From the NCBI GenBank assembly GCA_016871495.1, contig VHDF01000021.1, forward strand, positions 1 to 64,000: 64,000 nucleotides of DNA. Reading direction: 5' to 3'. Both the position numbers and the translations under genes were made by a program. Below are positions 18,297 through 26,715 of the stretch, one piece after another. Source of the DNA: Verrucomicrobiota bacterium. GTDB taxonomy: Bacteria; Verrucomicrobiota; Verrucomicrobiia; Limisphaerales; VHDF01. How positions within the stretch are numbered: the stretch's first letter is position 1; each line of letters begins with the position of its first letter. The notes under the pieces were generated by a model that was given only the letters and a program-made list of their open reading frames with translations, was not told the DNA's origin and ran no database searches.

Positions 18297-18526
18297 CAGT
18301 GCATCCATAGGTTGTCGGTGATGCGCGCCCCACCGCCGGACCGCGCCGTTCACGGTGCTTCAGACCACGCCAACCCGATCGCGCCGAGTCTCGCCAACCG
18401 CGCAGCCTGCCAACGGTGCATTCGGCCCCTTGCGCCAAACCAGCCGCCTCGAACGCGCCATGCCCGCTTTCATCCACACCTTGATGCGGCGTAAACGCCG
18501 CGCTCCGACAACTTGCGGATACACCG
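18297..18526. mobile_element. MITE-like palindromic element, family 1, copy e
   Basis: Left end CAGTGCATCCATAGGTTGTC and right end GACAACTTGCGGATACACCG are terminal inverted repeats. Flanks TCCGACGCC (18288-18296) and TCCGGCGCG (18527-18535) match at 7 of 9. The interior differs from copies a-d (it starts GGTGATGCGCGCC) but resembles the copy at 20693-20922. Confidence 0.75.
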
Positions 18527-18540
18527 TCCGGCGCGCACTC

Positions 18541-20619
18541 TCAGCGAAGGTGGTTTCGAACCCAGGCCGCCAGCATCGGATCGCTCGACTTCTGTTTCTG
18601 GAGATTGAGGGAGCGTCCTGCTCCCGCGGCGGTAAAGGCATCCTCGATCCAACCTGTATTCATTCCATCGCCCAGTCCGTGGACCAGCAATGGGCGAGGT
18701 GCAGCCAAGGCCGCCGCGCCTGCGAAGCCGCCAAACCGGTTCAATCCCGGCGCGAAATACTCCGGAGCCAGCAACGCCCGGTCGTCGGATGGGTTCAGTC
18801 CCGAGGCTTCAGCCATCGTGGCATCGGCGGCGGGCGCCGCAAGCAGGGTCCACCAACCCGCCGTCCCCAATCCACAGAGCACCGCCTGATGGCCTGAGGA
18901 GATTTGCCGCGCGGTCCGGCACGCGGTGACGAGGTCTTGAACTCGCTCCTGCATGTCCGTGCGGTTATAGACCGTGAAGTAATTCTTGAACGCATTACGC
19001 TTGGAGACCGCCCCAGCATCCCAGTTCTCGCCCGTTTGAAACACATCCACCAGCAGCACAGTTAATCCCTCGTTGAGAAAGGCCGAAGCAGCACCGCGCG
19101 GGAGGCCCAAGGTGTCGCGGAAAGCCCGGCGTCCATCGGGGTGAACCAAAACGACGGTGGTCTTGGTGCGAGGTTGCGCGGGCGCCAGCAAGGTGGCGGC
19201 GAGTCGATCCCCCGCCCCGGCCCGTCCAAACACCAGTTCCGTTTCACTGAATCCGCCCTGTTCGCGCCGGGTTCCCAATTCCACCAGGACTTTCACGTCG
19301 GAAGCGTCCAATTGAAGCGCGTGGCGCCAGTGGGGTTGCAAGACCGATTTCATTTTCGCGGAGCCCGCCGGGTCATGAGGACGCAGGGCCGCCAAGCTTC
19401 CTTTGGCGTAATTGACCCAGGAAGATGCGAGACCGGCTTCGTTCAGGGCATCGGACGGTGGTTTTCCACCACCCCAGACGAGCAGATCGGCATCGCGTTC
19501 TTTTCGAAACGGAGGTTCTGAAATGGGATCCGGACTCGGAGTGCTTTGAAGCCAGTGGTTGAACCAGCCATAGACCGTTTCCCGGGTTGTCCGGTTGTAA
19601 TTGTGGGGAAAGTCGAAGCGGGCGTGGGCGAACGAATCGCGGGCGCCAAGCAGTCTGTAGATCGACTCGATGGCGGGCCCCTCGACCCAGGGCATGGCCT
19701 TGGTCCAGTCACCGGTTGCGGCGACGATGACTTGAGGGCGTGGAGCGGGAAGGGCGGCGATCTCCATGTTCGAATGTTTGACGCGCAGTCCTGGAGCGTT
19801 CTCGCAAAGGCAGCCGCCTTGCATGGAGTGAGACACCATCACGATGGGGGCCTGGGCGGCGAGGCGGTCATCGATGGCTCCCAGCATGAAAGTCTGGGTT
19901 CCCCCTCCCGATTCCCCGGTGCAGGCGAGTCGCTTGACATCGGAATCGGGCAAGGCGGCGAGGAAGTCGAGGGCTCTCACGCTGTTCCAGGTTTGCAATC
20001 CCATGAGACTGACGCTCCAAAGCTGGTTCGTCGGGTCTGAAGCGTAAGTATGCGGCACTTGTTGGGTGTCGTTGTAACCCGTCATGTCGTAGGAGAACGC
20101 GATCATACCCTGGCGGGCGAAGGAGATGCACCGTCCGGCGATGCTCCCGGTCTCCTCGTCCGCCATGCGCCCGTTCCTCCAATGGCCATGTGGATTCAAA
20201 ATGGCTGGAAATGGACCCGCGCCCTTGCCCCGGGGGCGGTAGAGATTGCCCGCGAGGTAAAATCCCGGCCACGTCTTGATGGCGACTTTTTCGACGGTGT
20301 AGCCATCGCGTTCCACGCAGTCCGAGATGCGGAATTGGACCTGGCCACGTTCCGGCATGGGCCAAAGGCCGCAACTCACGAGAATGTTCTCGCGCAAGTC
20401 GGAGGCCATTTGGGTCCAGGCCGCCTTGTTGGCCACGGCTGGAAACACGCGGGGTGCGTTGAGATCCTTGACCGCCGCTGCCCTGAGATCCTTGGGAGGA
20501 AGCGTCTGTGCCTCTGCAGGAAGAATCCAGCAAGGCAAACAGACCGAAATCAGCGCGAGCAAGGTCGAGTGCGAAAGAACATTGGGCGAACGGGAGGGAG
20601 GGCAGAAACGAGGAGTCAT
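18541..20619 (-). CDS. Exported acetylxylan-esterase-like alpha/beta hydrolase
   Basis: 692 residues from the ATG at 20619, chosen because it gives a normal signal peptide (hydrophobic STLLALISVCLPCWILPAEA). The N-terminal half has alpha/beta-hydrolase features: FPAILNPHGHWRNG, the nucleophile elbow GESGGGTQ, and FDFPHNYNRTTRE with a candidate catalytic His. The C-terminal half (VLVHPDGRRAFRDTLG, LCGLGTAGWWTLLAAP) looks like a second, degenerate hydrolase lobe. Such proteins are common in the polysaccharide-rich secretomes of this phylum; the substrate is unknown. It is flanked on both sides by family 1 elements. Confidence 0.8.
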   Translation of the reverse strand: MTPRFCPPSRSPNVLSHSTLLALISVCLPCWILPAEAQTLPPKDLRAAAVKDLNAPRVFPAVANKAAWTQMASDLRENILVSCGLWPMPERGQVQFRISDCVERDGYTVEKVAIKTWPGFYLAGNLYRPRGKGAGPFPAILNPHGHWRNGRMADEETGSIAGRCISFARQGMIAFSYDMTGYNDTQQVPHTYASDPTNQLWSVSLMGLQTWNSVRALDFLAALPDSDVKRLACTGESGGGTQTFMLGAIDDRLAAQAPIVMVSHSMQGGCLCENAPGLRVKHSNMEIAALPAPRPQVIVAATGDWTKAMPWVEGPAIESIYRLLGARDSFAHARFDFPHNYNRTTRETVYGWFNHWLQSTPSPDPISEPPFRKERDADLLVWGGGKPPSDALNEAGLASSWVNYAKGSLAALRPHDPAGSAKMKSVLQPHWRHALQLDASDVKVLVELGTRREQGGFSETELVFGRAGAGDRLAATLLAPAQPRTKTTVVLVHPDGRRAFRDTLGLPRGAASAFLNEGLTVLLVDVFQTGENWDAGAVSKRNAFKNYFTVYNRTDMQERVQDLVTACRTARQISSGHQAVLCGLGTAGWWTLLAAPAADATMAEASGLNPSDDRALLAPEYFAPGLNRFGGFAGAAALAAPRPLLVHGLGDGMNTGWIEDAFTAAGAGRSLNLQKQKSSDPMLAAWVRNHLR

Positions 20620-20692
20620 AGGCGTGAAGCTGGGGTGGACAAGCTTTTGGCATGACTTCCCGAACGCTGCAAGCTTGCTGATCGGATGCACC

Positions 20693-20922
20693 CCGTGCAT
20701 CCCGATGTTGTTGGTGATGCGCGCCGCAGTGCCGGGGCGCGGCGTTCACGCCGCCTCAGGGCCTGTCGTCAAAGGGGCAGGACAGTTTCAACGGGCAGGG
20801 GTGCCGCCAGGGCGAAGGCATTCACCCAGGGCGGGCCATGGATCGGGAGGAGATCGCCGCGGTCGATGGGCGCGAGCGGAAGCGCCGTGAGCGGCGCGCC
20901 CCGACACCTTGCGGTTGCACCG
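20693..20922. mobile_element. MITE-like palindromic element, family 1, copy f
   Basis: Left end CCGTGCATCCCGATGTTGTT; right end CGACACCTTGCGGTTGCACC. The interior resembles copy e (GGTGATGCGCGCC ... GGCGCGCCCCGACA). Flanks match only 5 of 9, so the target duplication is not clear here. Confidence 0.7.
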
Positions 20923-21125
20923 GGATCAAGGCGTGAATCCTGGCCCACGGGAGATGGAAAAGGACCGAGTGCTCATGCCTTCTCGAGATGCGAAAGTACG
21001 ACTCTGATGGCGAGGTTGAAGGTCGACAAGACTTGCCCTCATCCGCGGAGAAGAGATCGGCTACCTTGAACTTCAGGTGTGAACACGGATCTGGAGGGCC
21101 TTCGTGCCTACCTCCGTTTTCACGA

Positions 21126-22121
21126 TCAGGGGATCGGCACGTGGACCGCGCGGAACTGGCGCTCCGACTTCGGGAGGTTTTCACAACGCTTGCCTTGCAC
21201 TCGCTGACCCCCGTCGTCGCTCAGGACGATGAGCGAACGGGAATTCGAACCTTGGACGACGATGGCCTCCGGATTGAGGCCTTGGAACCGGTTTTCCTTC
21301 CGATGCTGCGGAGCATCCGCGCCTCCTTTCCAAGTGTAAAGCCGGGTGGATCCGGGTCCGGCGCTTGGCCCGGCCAAGATCCAATAGGTGGTTCCGTCAA
21401 AGGCCATGTCTCGCAAGCCCAAGCCCCCTAATGGCAGTCGCACGGGATCGGCAAAGCGGGGCGGTTGTCCTTGGACGACCTGCTCGGGATTGAGCAAGGG
21501 CACCAGCAAAGCGAGACCCCCGGGAATCGGATTGCGCAGGCCGATCCAGACACCACCGCCAACGCGCGGGCAGAGCGACTCGATATTGAGTCCGCCCTCC
21601 GCCTTGGGAGGCAGCCGTCCGGCTTCGCCTAGGCGGGCGAAGGCCAAGGGGGGGAGGCGGTCGAGGTCGGTAAGAAGATTCCGATAAGGTTCGCCGTGAA
21701 TTTCCAGGTGAGGCTTCCCTTTGCGACTCCGAATGGCGGTGGCGAAGAACACGTGCCTTCCGGGTCGAAGTTCGCCGTCCTTGTTCCGCCCGTGCGAGCC
21801 GATCCAAAAGATGAGATTGCCCACGCGCGCTGCGCCTTCGAGGTCCGATTCCACGGACTTCTTCTCGGCTTTCAATTCCTTGTCGAAATTCCAGGTGTCG
21901 ATCGGTTGGCCGCCCTGGGTGGAGTGGTACAGTCGAAGCCGGTTATCCTCGTCATCGGCGACGACGAAATGTTCATCATCCAGCATGACGGCGGCTGAGC
22001 TGCCACAACATCCCAGGAACGGTTCGCCGGCATGGAGGCGAAGGAGGATCAGCAGGCATCCCACGGCCGCGACCGATCCGAGGGCCCGTGCGATTCGGAC
22101 CGTGTCGTGGATCATTGCCAT
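21126..22121 (-). CDS. Exported DUF3616-like protein
   Basis: 331 residues with an N-terminal hydrophobic helix (ALGSVAAVGCLLILLRL). Family-like motifs are VMLDDEHFVVADDEDNRLRLY (about 45-65), SDLEGAARVGNLIFWIGSHGRN (about 92-113) and GGLNIESLCPR, consistent with a beta-propeller of unknown function. ATG codons at 22121 and 22115 are both possible; the second overlaps the stop of nadE by four bases (ATGA). Either way the gene is translationally coupled to nadE. Confidence 0.75.
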   Translation of the reverse strand: MAMIHDTVRIARALGSVAAVGCLLILLRLHAGEPFLGCCGSSAAVMLDDEHFVVADDEDNRLRLYHSTQGGQPIDTWNFDKELKAEKKSVESDLEGAARVGNLIFWIGSHGRNKDGELRPGRHVFFATAIRSRKGKPHLEIHGEPYRNLLTDLDRLPPLAFARLGEAGRLPPKAEGGLNIESLCPRVGGGVWIGLRNPIPGGLALLVPLLNPEQVVQGQPPRFADPVRLPLGGLGLRDMAFDGTTYWILAGPSAGPGSTRLYTWKGGADAPQHRKENRFQGLNPEAIVVQGSNSRSLIVLSDDGGQRVQGKRCENLPKSERQFRAVHVPIP

Positions 22122-23752
22122 TCGCGGTATCGTTGGGCGATGGGGATGCGCCGGCCCATGCCAAAGGCTTTTGTGGTGACCTTGAGTCCCGGCGCCGCCT
22201 GGCGGCGTTTATACTCGCTCATGTCGATCAGACGAACAACTTGGCGCACGGCTTCAATCGAGTGGCCCTGTGCGGCAATGAACTGCGACGAGCGTCCTTC
22301 CACCACGTAGGCTTCAAGAATGGCGTCCAGTGTTTCGTACGGCGGGAGGCTGTCTTGATCGGTCTGATTGGGGCGCAACTCGGCGCTGGGGGGCTTGGTC
22401 ACGGAGGCTTCGGGAATGATCACGCGCTCTCGATTGATCCAACGCGCCAGGCGATACACCAGTGTTTTGGGTACGTCGCTGATCACCGCGAGCCCCCCGC
22501 ACATGTCCCCGTAGAGCGTGCAATAACCCACCGCCATCTCGCTCTTGTTCCCGGTCGTCAAAAGCAACGAGCCGAACTTGTTGGACAGCGCCATCAAAGT
22601 GACCCCGCGCAGGCGCGCTTGAATATTTTCCTCGGTGGTATCTTCCGGCCGATCTCCGAACACGTCCCTTAACTGCCCCTTCACGGACTCGAAGGGAGGC
22701 TGAATCGGAATCACCTCATAACGAATTCCAAGCCGCTGGGCGAGTTCCCTCGCGTCGTCCAGGCTCCCTTGCGAGGAATAACGCGAGGGTAGTGACACTC
22801 CCAGAACCTGTTCCGGTCCCAGTGCCTCGGCGGCCAGAGACGCCACGAGCGCGCTGTCGATGCCGCCACTCAGTCCCAGAACCACCGACTTGAAGCCGCA
22901 CTTGCGCACGTAATCGCGGAGGCCCAGCACCAGGGCCCGGCACACCGCCTCTTCGTCCGACATCGACGAGGTCCCGGATCCTTCCCCGGCTTCGGTGGAT
23001 GCGACGATCAGGTCTTCCTCGAATGCGCGGCCTGCGGCGAGGATACGCCCTTGGCCGTTGAGCAGCAGGCTTTGCCCGTCGAAGACAAGTTCGTCATTGC
23101 CGCCCACCAGATTGCAGTAGGCGAGCGGGCAGGCCATCTTAACGGCTAATTCGGACAGCATGCGCCGGCGGGTTCGTTCCTTGCCAAGGTGCCAGGGTGA
23201 AGCCGAGAGATTGACCAGGATATCGATGCCCTGCGCTCGGAGGTCGAAGGCGGGGTTGGCGCAGTAACGGCGTTCGGGCCAGAAATCCTCGTCGTTCCAG
23301 AGATCCTCACAGATCGTGACGCCGAGGCGACGCCCTGCGGCGAGCAACACCGGGTTGGTTTCGGCGGGTTCGAAATAGCGGTCCTCGTCGAACACATCGT
23401 AGGTCGGCAGCAGGGTTTTGTGTCGAACCTCCTGAATCCGGCCTTGATGGAGGAGGGCGGCCGCGTTGGCGACAGACCGGCCTGGACGGCGTTCGCTTCG
23501 GGCGGCGAATCCCACCAGGGCAGGGGGACCTTGAAGTTGGCCGGCCAAGTTTTTGAGGCAGCCGAGGTTTGCTTCAACAAACGACTCGCGAAGCAGGAGG
23601 TCGCGGGGTGGATACCCGGCCAGGGTCAACTCGGGCAGGACCACCAATTCCGCGCCCTCAGCCGCGGCTCGCCGATAAGCGTCGAGGGTTTTCTCGGTGT
23701 TGCCAGGGAAGTCTCCGACGGTGGTGTTTATCTGCGCCAGGGCGATCTTCAT
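22112..23752 (-). CDS. nadE: Glutamine-dependent NAD+ synthetase
   Basis: 546 residues catalysing the ATP- and glutamine-dependent amidation of deamido-NAD+. The N-terminal nitrilase/glutaminase domain carries the Glu-Lys-Cys triad (E41 in LPELTLAGYPP, K112 in RHKTLLPTYDVF, C148 in GVTICEDLW). The C-terminal synthetase domain carries the ATP-pyrophosphatase loop LSGGIDSALVAS (about 294-305) and NKSEMAVGY. Full length for the bacterial two-domain form. Confidence 0.97.
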   Translation of the reverse strand: MKIALAQINTTVGDFPGNTEKTLDAYRRAAAEGAELVVLPELTLAGYPPRDLLLRESFVEANLGCLKNLAGQLQGPPALVGFAARSERRPGRSVANAAALLHQGRIQEVRHKTLLPTYDVFDEDRYFEPAETNPVLLAAGRRLGVTICEDLWNDEDFWPERRYCANPAFDLRAQGIDILVNLSASPWHLGKERTRRRMLSELAVKMACPLAYCNLVGGNDELVFDGQSLLLNGQGRILAAGRAFEEDLIVASTEAGEGSGTSSMSDEEAVCRALVLGLRDYVRKCGFKSVVLGLSGGIDSALVASLAAEALGPEQVLGVSLPSRYSSQGSLDDARELAQRLGIRYEVIPIQPPFESVKGQLRDVFGDRPEDTTEENIQARLRGVTLMALSNKFGSLLLTTGNKSEMAVGYCTLYGDMCGGLAVISDVPKTLVYRLARWINRERVIIPEASVTKPPSAELRPNQTDQDSLPPYETLDAILEAYVVEGRSSQFIAAQGHSIEAVRQVVRLIDMSEYKRRQAAPGLKVTTKAFGMGRRIPIAQRYREWQ

Positions 23753-23779
23753 GCGAGACTTCTCCTCGGCACCGGCAAA

Positions 23780-24355
23780 TTAAGGATTGCGGAAAAACGT
23801 CTCCCGAAGACTGCCTCGTTCCGTGCGAATGACCACGTTCGTCGTGATGCCATTGCGGGCGAACCAGCCTCGAGGCACCTCCAACACGTACTGGATCTGG
23901 TCCGATCCCGCCTGGATGGATGACTCGTTCAACGGCTTCATGTCATGGATCTCAAGGATCATTCCCTCCGGGTCGACGTAGGCGCCGTCCAGGGGGACAT
24001 AGGTATTCTTCATCCAAAATGCCGCCCGAGTTCGCTCGGGAAAAACGAACAGCATGCCTTCGCCGTCCGCCATGTTGGTGCGGAACATCATGCCCGCCGC
24101 CCATTGCTTCGGAGTCAGGGCGAGCTCCGCGGTGACTTCCTTGGGCCCCATCCATAACTTGAGCGTGGGTAACTTGGGCTGGGCCTTGCCTGGGAGAGGG
24201 ATGCCGTCGGCTGTGGTCTGAACGTTGGTGGCGGCCGAGGCCATCGGGCCGCTGGTGGAAGCTGGGTTGGCGGAATTGGGAGCGGAGCTGGGACCGCATC
24301 CGGCCAGCAGGATGGGAAGCAACCCGAGGAGCAATGGCCGCAATCGAAATGTCAC
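23780..24355 (-). CDS. DUF192 lipoprotein
   Basis: 191 residues from a GTG at 24355 (24358 is equally possible). The lipobox LAGC ends a hydrophobic signal (LRPLLLGLLPILLAGC). The C-terminal ~110 residues match DUF192: GMMFRTNMADGEGMLFVFPE, AAFWMKNTYVPLDGAYVD and VLEVPRGWFARNGI. Function of the family unknown; the protein should be lipid-anchored. The frame continues upstream only through a repeat element, so longer starts are rejected. It lies 27 bp downstream of nadE on the opposite side of its start, as a separate minus-strand unit. Confidence 0.85.
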   Translation of the reverse strand: MTFRLRPLLLGLLPILLAGCGPSSAPNSANPASTSGPMASAATNVQTTADGIPLPGKAQPKLPTLKLWMGPKEVTAELALTPKQWAAGMMFRTNMADGEGMLFVFPERTRAAFWMKNTYVPLDGAYVDPEGMILEIHDMKPLNESSIQAGSDQIQYVLEVPRGWFARNGITTNVVIRTERGSLRETFFRNP

Positions 24356-24416
24356 CACCGCATCGTGGGAGATGCCCGGGCGCGTTTCAAGGTTCAACCT
24401 TGAGGCAAGTATTGTG

Positions 24417-24550
24417 CCGTGTATCCCGATGTTGTTGGTAGGGCGGGCCTGTCCCAGCCCGCCGCCCACGGGATGCGAAACATCATGCTCCGGCGGCGCG
24501 CCGGGACGGACGCGCCCTACCTGCATCACCGGCAACATCGGGATGCACCG
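24417..24550. mobile_element. MITE-like palindromic element, family 1, short copy g
   Basis: 134 bp with terminal inverted repeats CCGTGTATCCCGATGTTGTT and CGGCAACATCGGGATGCACC. Flanks AGTATTGTG (24408-24416) and AGTAATCTG (24551-24559) match 7 of 9. The interior (GGGCGGGCCTGTCCCAGCCC ... CGCGCCGGGACGGACGCGCC) is nearly identical to copy h. Confidence 0.85.
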
Positions 24551-24611
24551 AGTAATCTGCTTCGAGCGCTTGCCGGATTTCCTGGAGGAGGCATGATGAT
24601 CGGACTTGCCG

Positions 24612-25943
24612 ATGCGTTCTCAACGTTCGTCAACAAGGTCCAAGCTCATGTTCCTCACCGGGACGGTGGTGCTGCTTGCCCTGATCGCATGGATGATCAC
24701 CATGCAGGATCCGGCGTGGATTGCGGGAGAGGGATCGATTGAGCCAGGAATCCCCCGCGTTCCGCCAACACGACTCACCTCCTCCAACGCGCCTCCCCCA
24801 GGCCCGAGTGCGGGTCCGATCGCTTCCCCACAGACGAATGCGGCGGCAACTTCCCAAGTGCAGGTGGGACTTCATCCCATTGATCCATCTCGGAGTCCTT
24901 CTCCTCCGGCACGGACCCCGCTGGAGAAGACCTCCGAGGTTCTGCCTTCATTCCAAGCCGACCCGCGATTTGTTTTGACGAATGCGGCCATCCCCGGAAC
25001 GTCCGCCGCCACTCTCGGGAACCTTTCCGCCTCTTCCAACCTGTCATGGCGTCCGTCGGTGTCGTCTTTGCTGTCCACCGGCTTTCCTCGACCGGCGGCC
25101 AGCCCGTTCGAAATCCAGGTGGCGTTGGCCCGCCTCGGGTTTTCGCCCGGGTCCATCGATGGAGTGTGGGGGGGCCAGACCCGCGCCGCGCTGATCGCGT
25201 GGCAATCCCGGGAAGGAATTCCCCCGACCGGGCAGATGGATGCGGCCACGCGCGCTCGTTTGACGTTGAGCCATGCCGTGGAGGAACTCTACACGATTTC
25301 GTCCAACGACCTTGCGGATCTGCAACCCACAAGCCCCACTTGGCTGGGGAAATCTCAGCAAACTTCGCTGGGTTATGAAACGATCCTGGAATCGCTGGCC
25401 GAACGCCGGCTTGCGAGTCCCGCCCTGCTGCAGCGGATGAATCCAGGAACCGACTGGGCTCAGTTGACTTTGGGCGGCGTTGTGGCTTTGCCAAGCGTCG
25501 CGATTCCCGCGGCAACCCTTCCCGCAGTCTCGATCCGCATTCGACTTGGATCGAGATCGCTGGCGGCCTTTGACGCTTCGGAGCGTTTGATCGCCCACTA
25601 TCCGTGCAGCATCGCCCGAAAGGTGGAGAAGCGTCCGCTGGGCCGCCTGTACGTGCTCAACATCGCGGTTCCTCCTAACTACACCTTCGACCCGGAAAAC
25701 TTTCCCGAGTCGGCGGAGGCGCGCGCCTTGGGACGGAAGCTGACCCTCCCGCCCGGCCCCAACAATCCCGTCGGCACGGCCTGGATTGGATTGGACCGTC
25801 CCGGCTACGGCATTCATGGCACGCCCCGGCCGGAGGAAGTGGGTCGAACGGAAAGTCACGGATGCTTCCGGCTGGCGAATTGGAATGCCGAGCATCTGGC
25901 AAGGCTGGTGCGGTCGGGAATTCCGGTGGAGGTGGAGCCTTGA
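24612..25943 (+). CDS. L,D-transpeptidase (YkuD) with peptidoglycan-binding domain
   Basis: About 443 residues. The N-terminal membrane anchor (LMFLTGTVVLLALIAWMIT) is followed by a long Ser/Pro-rich linker, a PG_binding_1 domain near 170-215 (VALARLGFSPGSIDGVWGGQTRAALIAWQ type), a LysM-like segment, and a YkuD domain at the end with YGIHGTP and the catalytic SHGCFRL (Cys about 418). It would form L,D cross-links or attach proteins to peptidoglycan in the periplasm. ATG at 24612 chosen; TTG at 24606 is an alternative. Its stop overlaps the TTG of the next gene. Confidence 0.9.
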   Translation: MRSQRSSTRSKLMFLTGTVVLLALIAWMITMQDPAWIAGEGSIEPGIPRVPPTRLTSSNAPPPGPSAGPIASPQTNAAATSQVQVGLHPIDPSRSPSPPARTPLEKTSEVLPSFQADPRFVLTNAAIPGTSAATLGNLSASSNLSWRPSVSSLLSTGFPRPAASPFEIQVALARLGFSPGSIDGVWGGQTRAALIAWQSREGIPPTGQMDAATRARLTLSHAVEELYTISSNDLADLQPTSPTWLGKSQQTSLGYETILESLAERRLASPALLQRMNPGTDWAQLTLGGVVALPSVAIPAATLPAVSIRIRLGSRSLAAFDASERLIAHYPCSIARKVEKRPLGRLYVLNIAVPPNYTFDPENFPESAEARALGRKLTLPPGPNNPVGTAWIGLDRPGYGIHGTPRPEEVGRTESHGCFRLANWNAEHLARLVRSGIPVEVEP

Positions 25944-26488
25944 GTTCGAAGTTTGCGTTTCGGCTTTTGAGTGAGGATTCCCGCCGCCCGCTCCCCTCGA
26001 AGATCATCATCGGCGAGCACGAGACCGAGACCGCCGTTCACGTCGTCTTGAAGGCCCTGGCCTATCTTTTTTTCTACAGGGATCGAATTCAGGTTGAAAC
26101 TGACTTGCACCTGGATTCGGTTCCATTCGTGCCGGATCTGGCGCAATTGGACTACACGATGCGACCCGCTTTGTGGGTCGAATGTGGCGAATGCAGTGTG
26201 GCCAAGTTGAACAAACTGGCGACGAAACTGCCCGAAGCCGAGATCTGGGTTGTGAGGCCATCGAGAGCCGACGGAGATCAGTTGCTTCTCGCCATGAAAC
26301 GAGCGGAGTTGCGGCAGGGCCGTTACCACGTGCTGGCCCTGGAGACGGAAGGTTTCAACGAAATCCTCGGCCTGCTCCAACCCCGCAACGAGGTGCGTTG
26401 GTATCGCCTGCAAATGGACCCGCCGGTCATGCAGTTTGATTTCAACGGGCTTTGGTTTGAACTGCCGTTCGACATCCTCGAATGGTGA
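25940..26488 (+). CDS. YaeQ-like protein
   Basis: 182 residues from a TTG that overlaps the upstream stop (TTGA) and is preceded by a strong GGAGGTGGAG site, which decides the start. The sequence (IIIGEHETETAVHVVLKALAYLFF, RPALWVECGECSVAKLNKLATK, EIWVVRPSR) resembles YaeQ-family proteins, which have a PD-(D/E)xK nuclease-like fold; the E...WVE.G core is present. Function unknown. Coupling to the L,D-transpeptidase is tight but its meaning is unclear. Confidence 0.7.
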   Translation: MSSKFAFRLLSEDSRRPLPSKIIIGEHETETAVHVVLKALAYLFFYRDRIQVETDLHLDSVPFVPDLAQLDYTMRPALWVECGECSVAKLNKLATKLPEAEIWVVRPSRADGDQLLLAMKRAELRQGRYHVLALETEGFNEILGLLQPRNEVRWYRLQMDPPVMQFDFNGLWFELPFDILEW

Positions 26489-26520
26489 ATTCACGCGACC
26501 CCAGGCCCCAATGGCTTCTC

Positions 26521-26654
26521 CCGTGTATCCCGATGTTGTTGGTAGGGCGGGCCTGTCCCAGCCCGCCGCCCACTGGATGCAAAACATCACGCTCCGGCGG
26601 CGCGCCGGGACGGACGCGCCCTACCGGCATCACCGGCAACATCGGGAGGCACCG
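26521..26654. mobile_element. MITE-like palindromic element, family 1, short copy h, perfect 9-bp target duplication
   Basis: 134 bp. Terminal inverted repeats CCGTGTATCCCGATGTTGTT / CGGCAACATCGGGAGGCACC. Perfect flanking direct repeats TGGCTTCTC at 26512-26520 and 26655-26663. This is the clearest evidence in the window that the family moves by transposition. Confidence 0.9.
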
Positions 26655-26715
26655 TGGCTTCTCTCCAGTCAGAGAAGCCGCTTGCAAAAGTGGATTCGAT
26701 TTTTAGTTTCCACGC

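Noticed and set aside
20822-21184. 120-codon minus-strand frame between family 1 copy f and the DUF3616 gene
   Set aside because: Low-complexity Arg/Ser-rich sequence partly inside the repeat, with no recognisable domain or ribosome site.
24594-24742. Small frame with a good GGAGGAGG site before ATGATG
   Set aside because: About 48 codons, overlapping the L,D-transpeptidase start in another frame and without any motif; a leader peptide cannot be excluded but is not supported.
26489-26715. Possible glycine riboswitch ahead of gcvP
   Set aside because: The region is almost filled by family 1 copy h, and I see no tandem glycine aptamer pattern.
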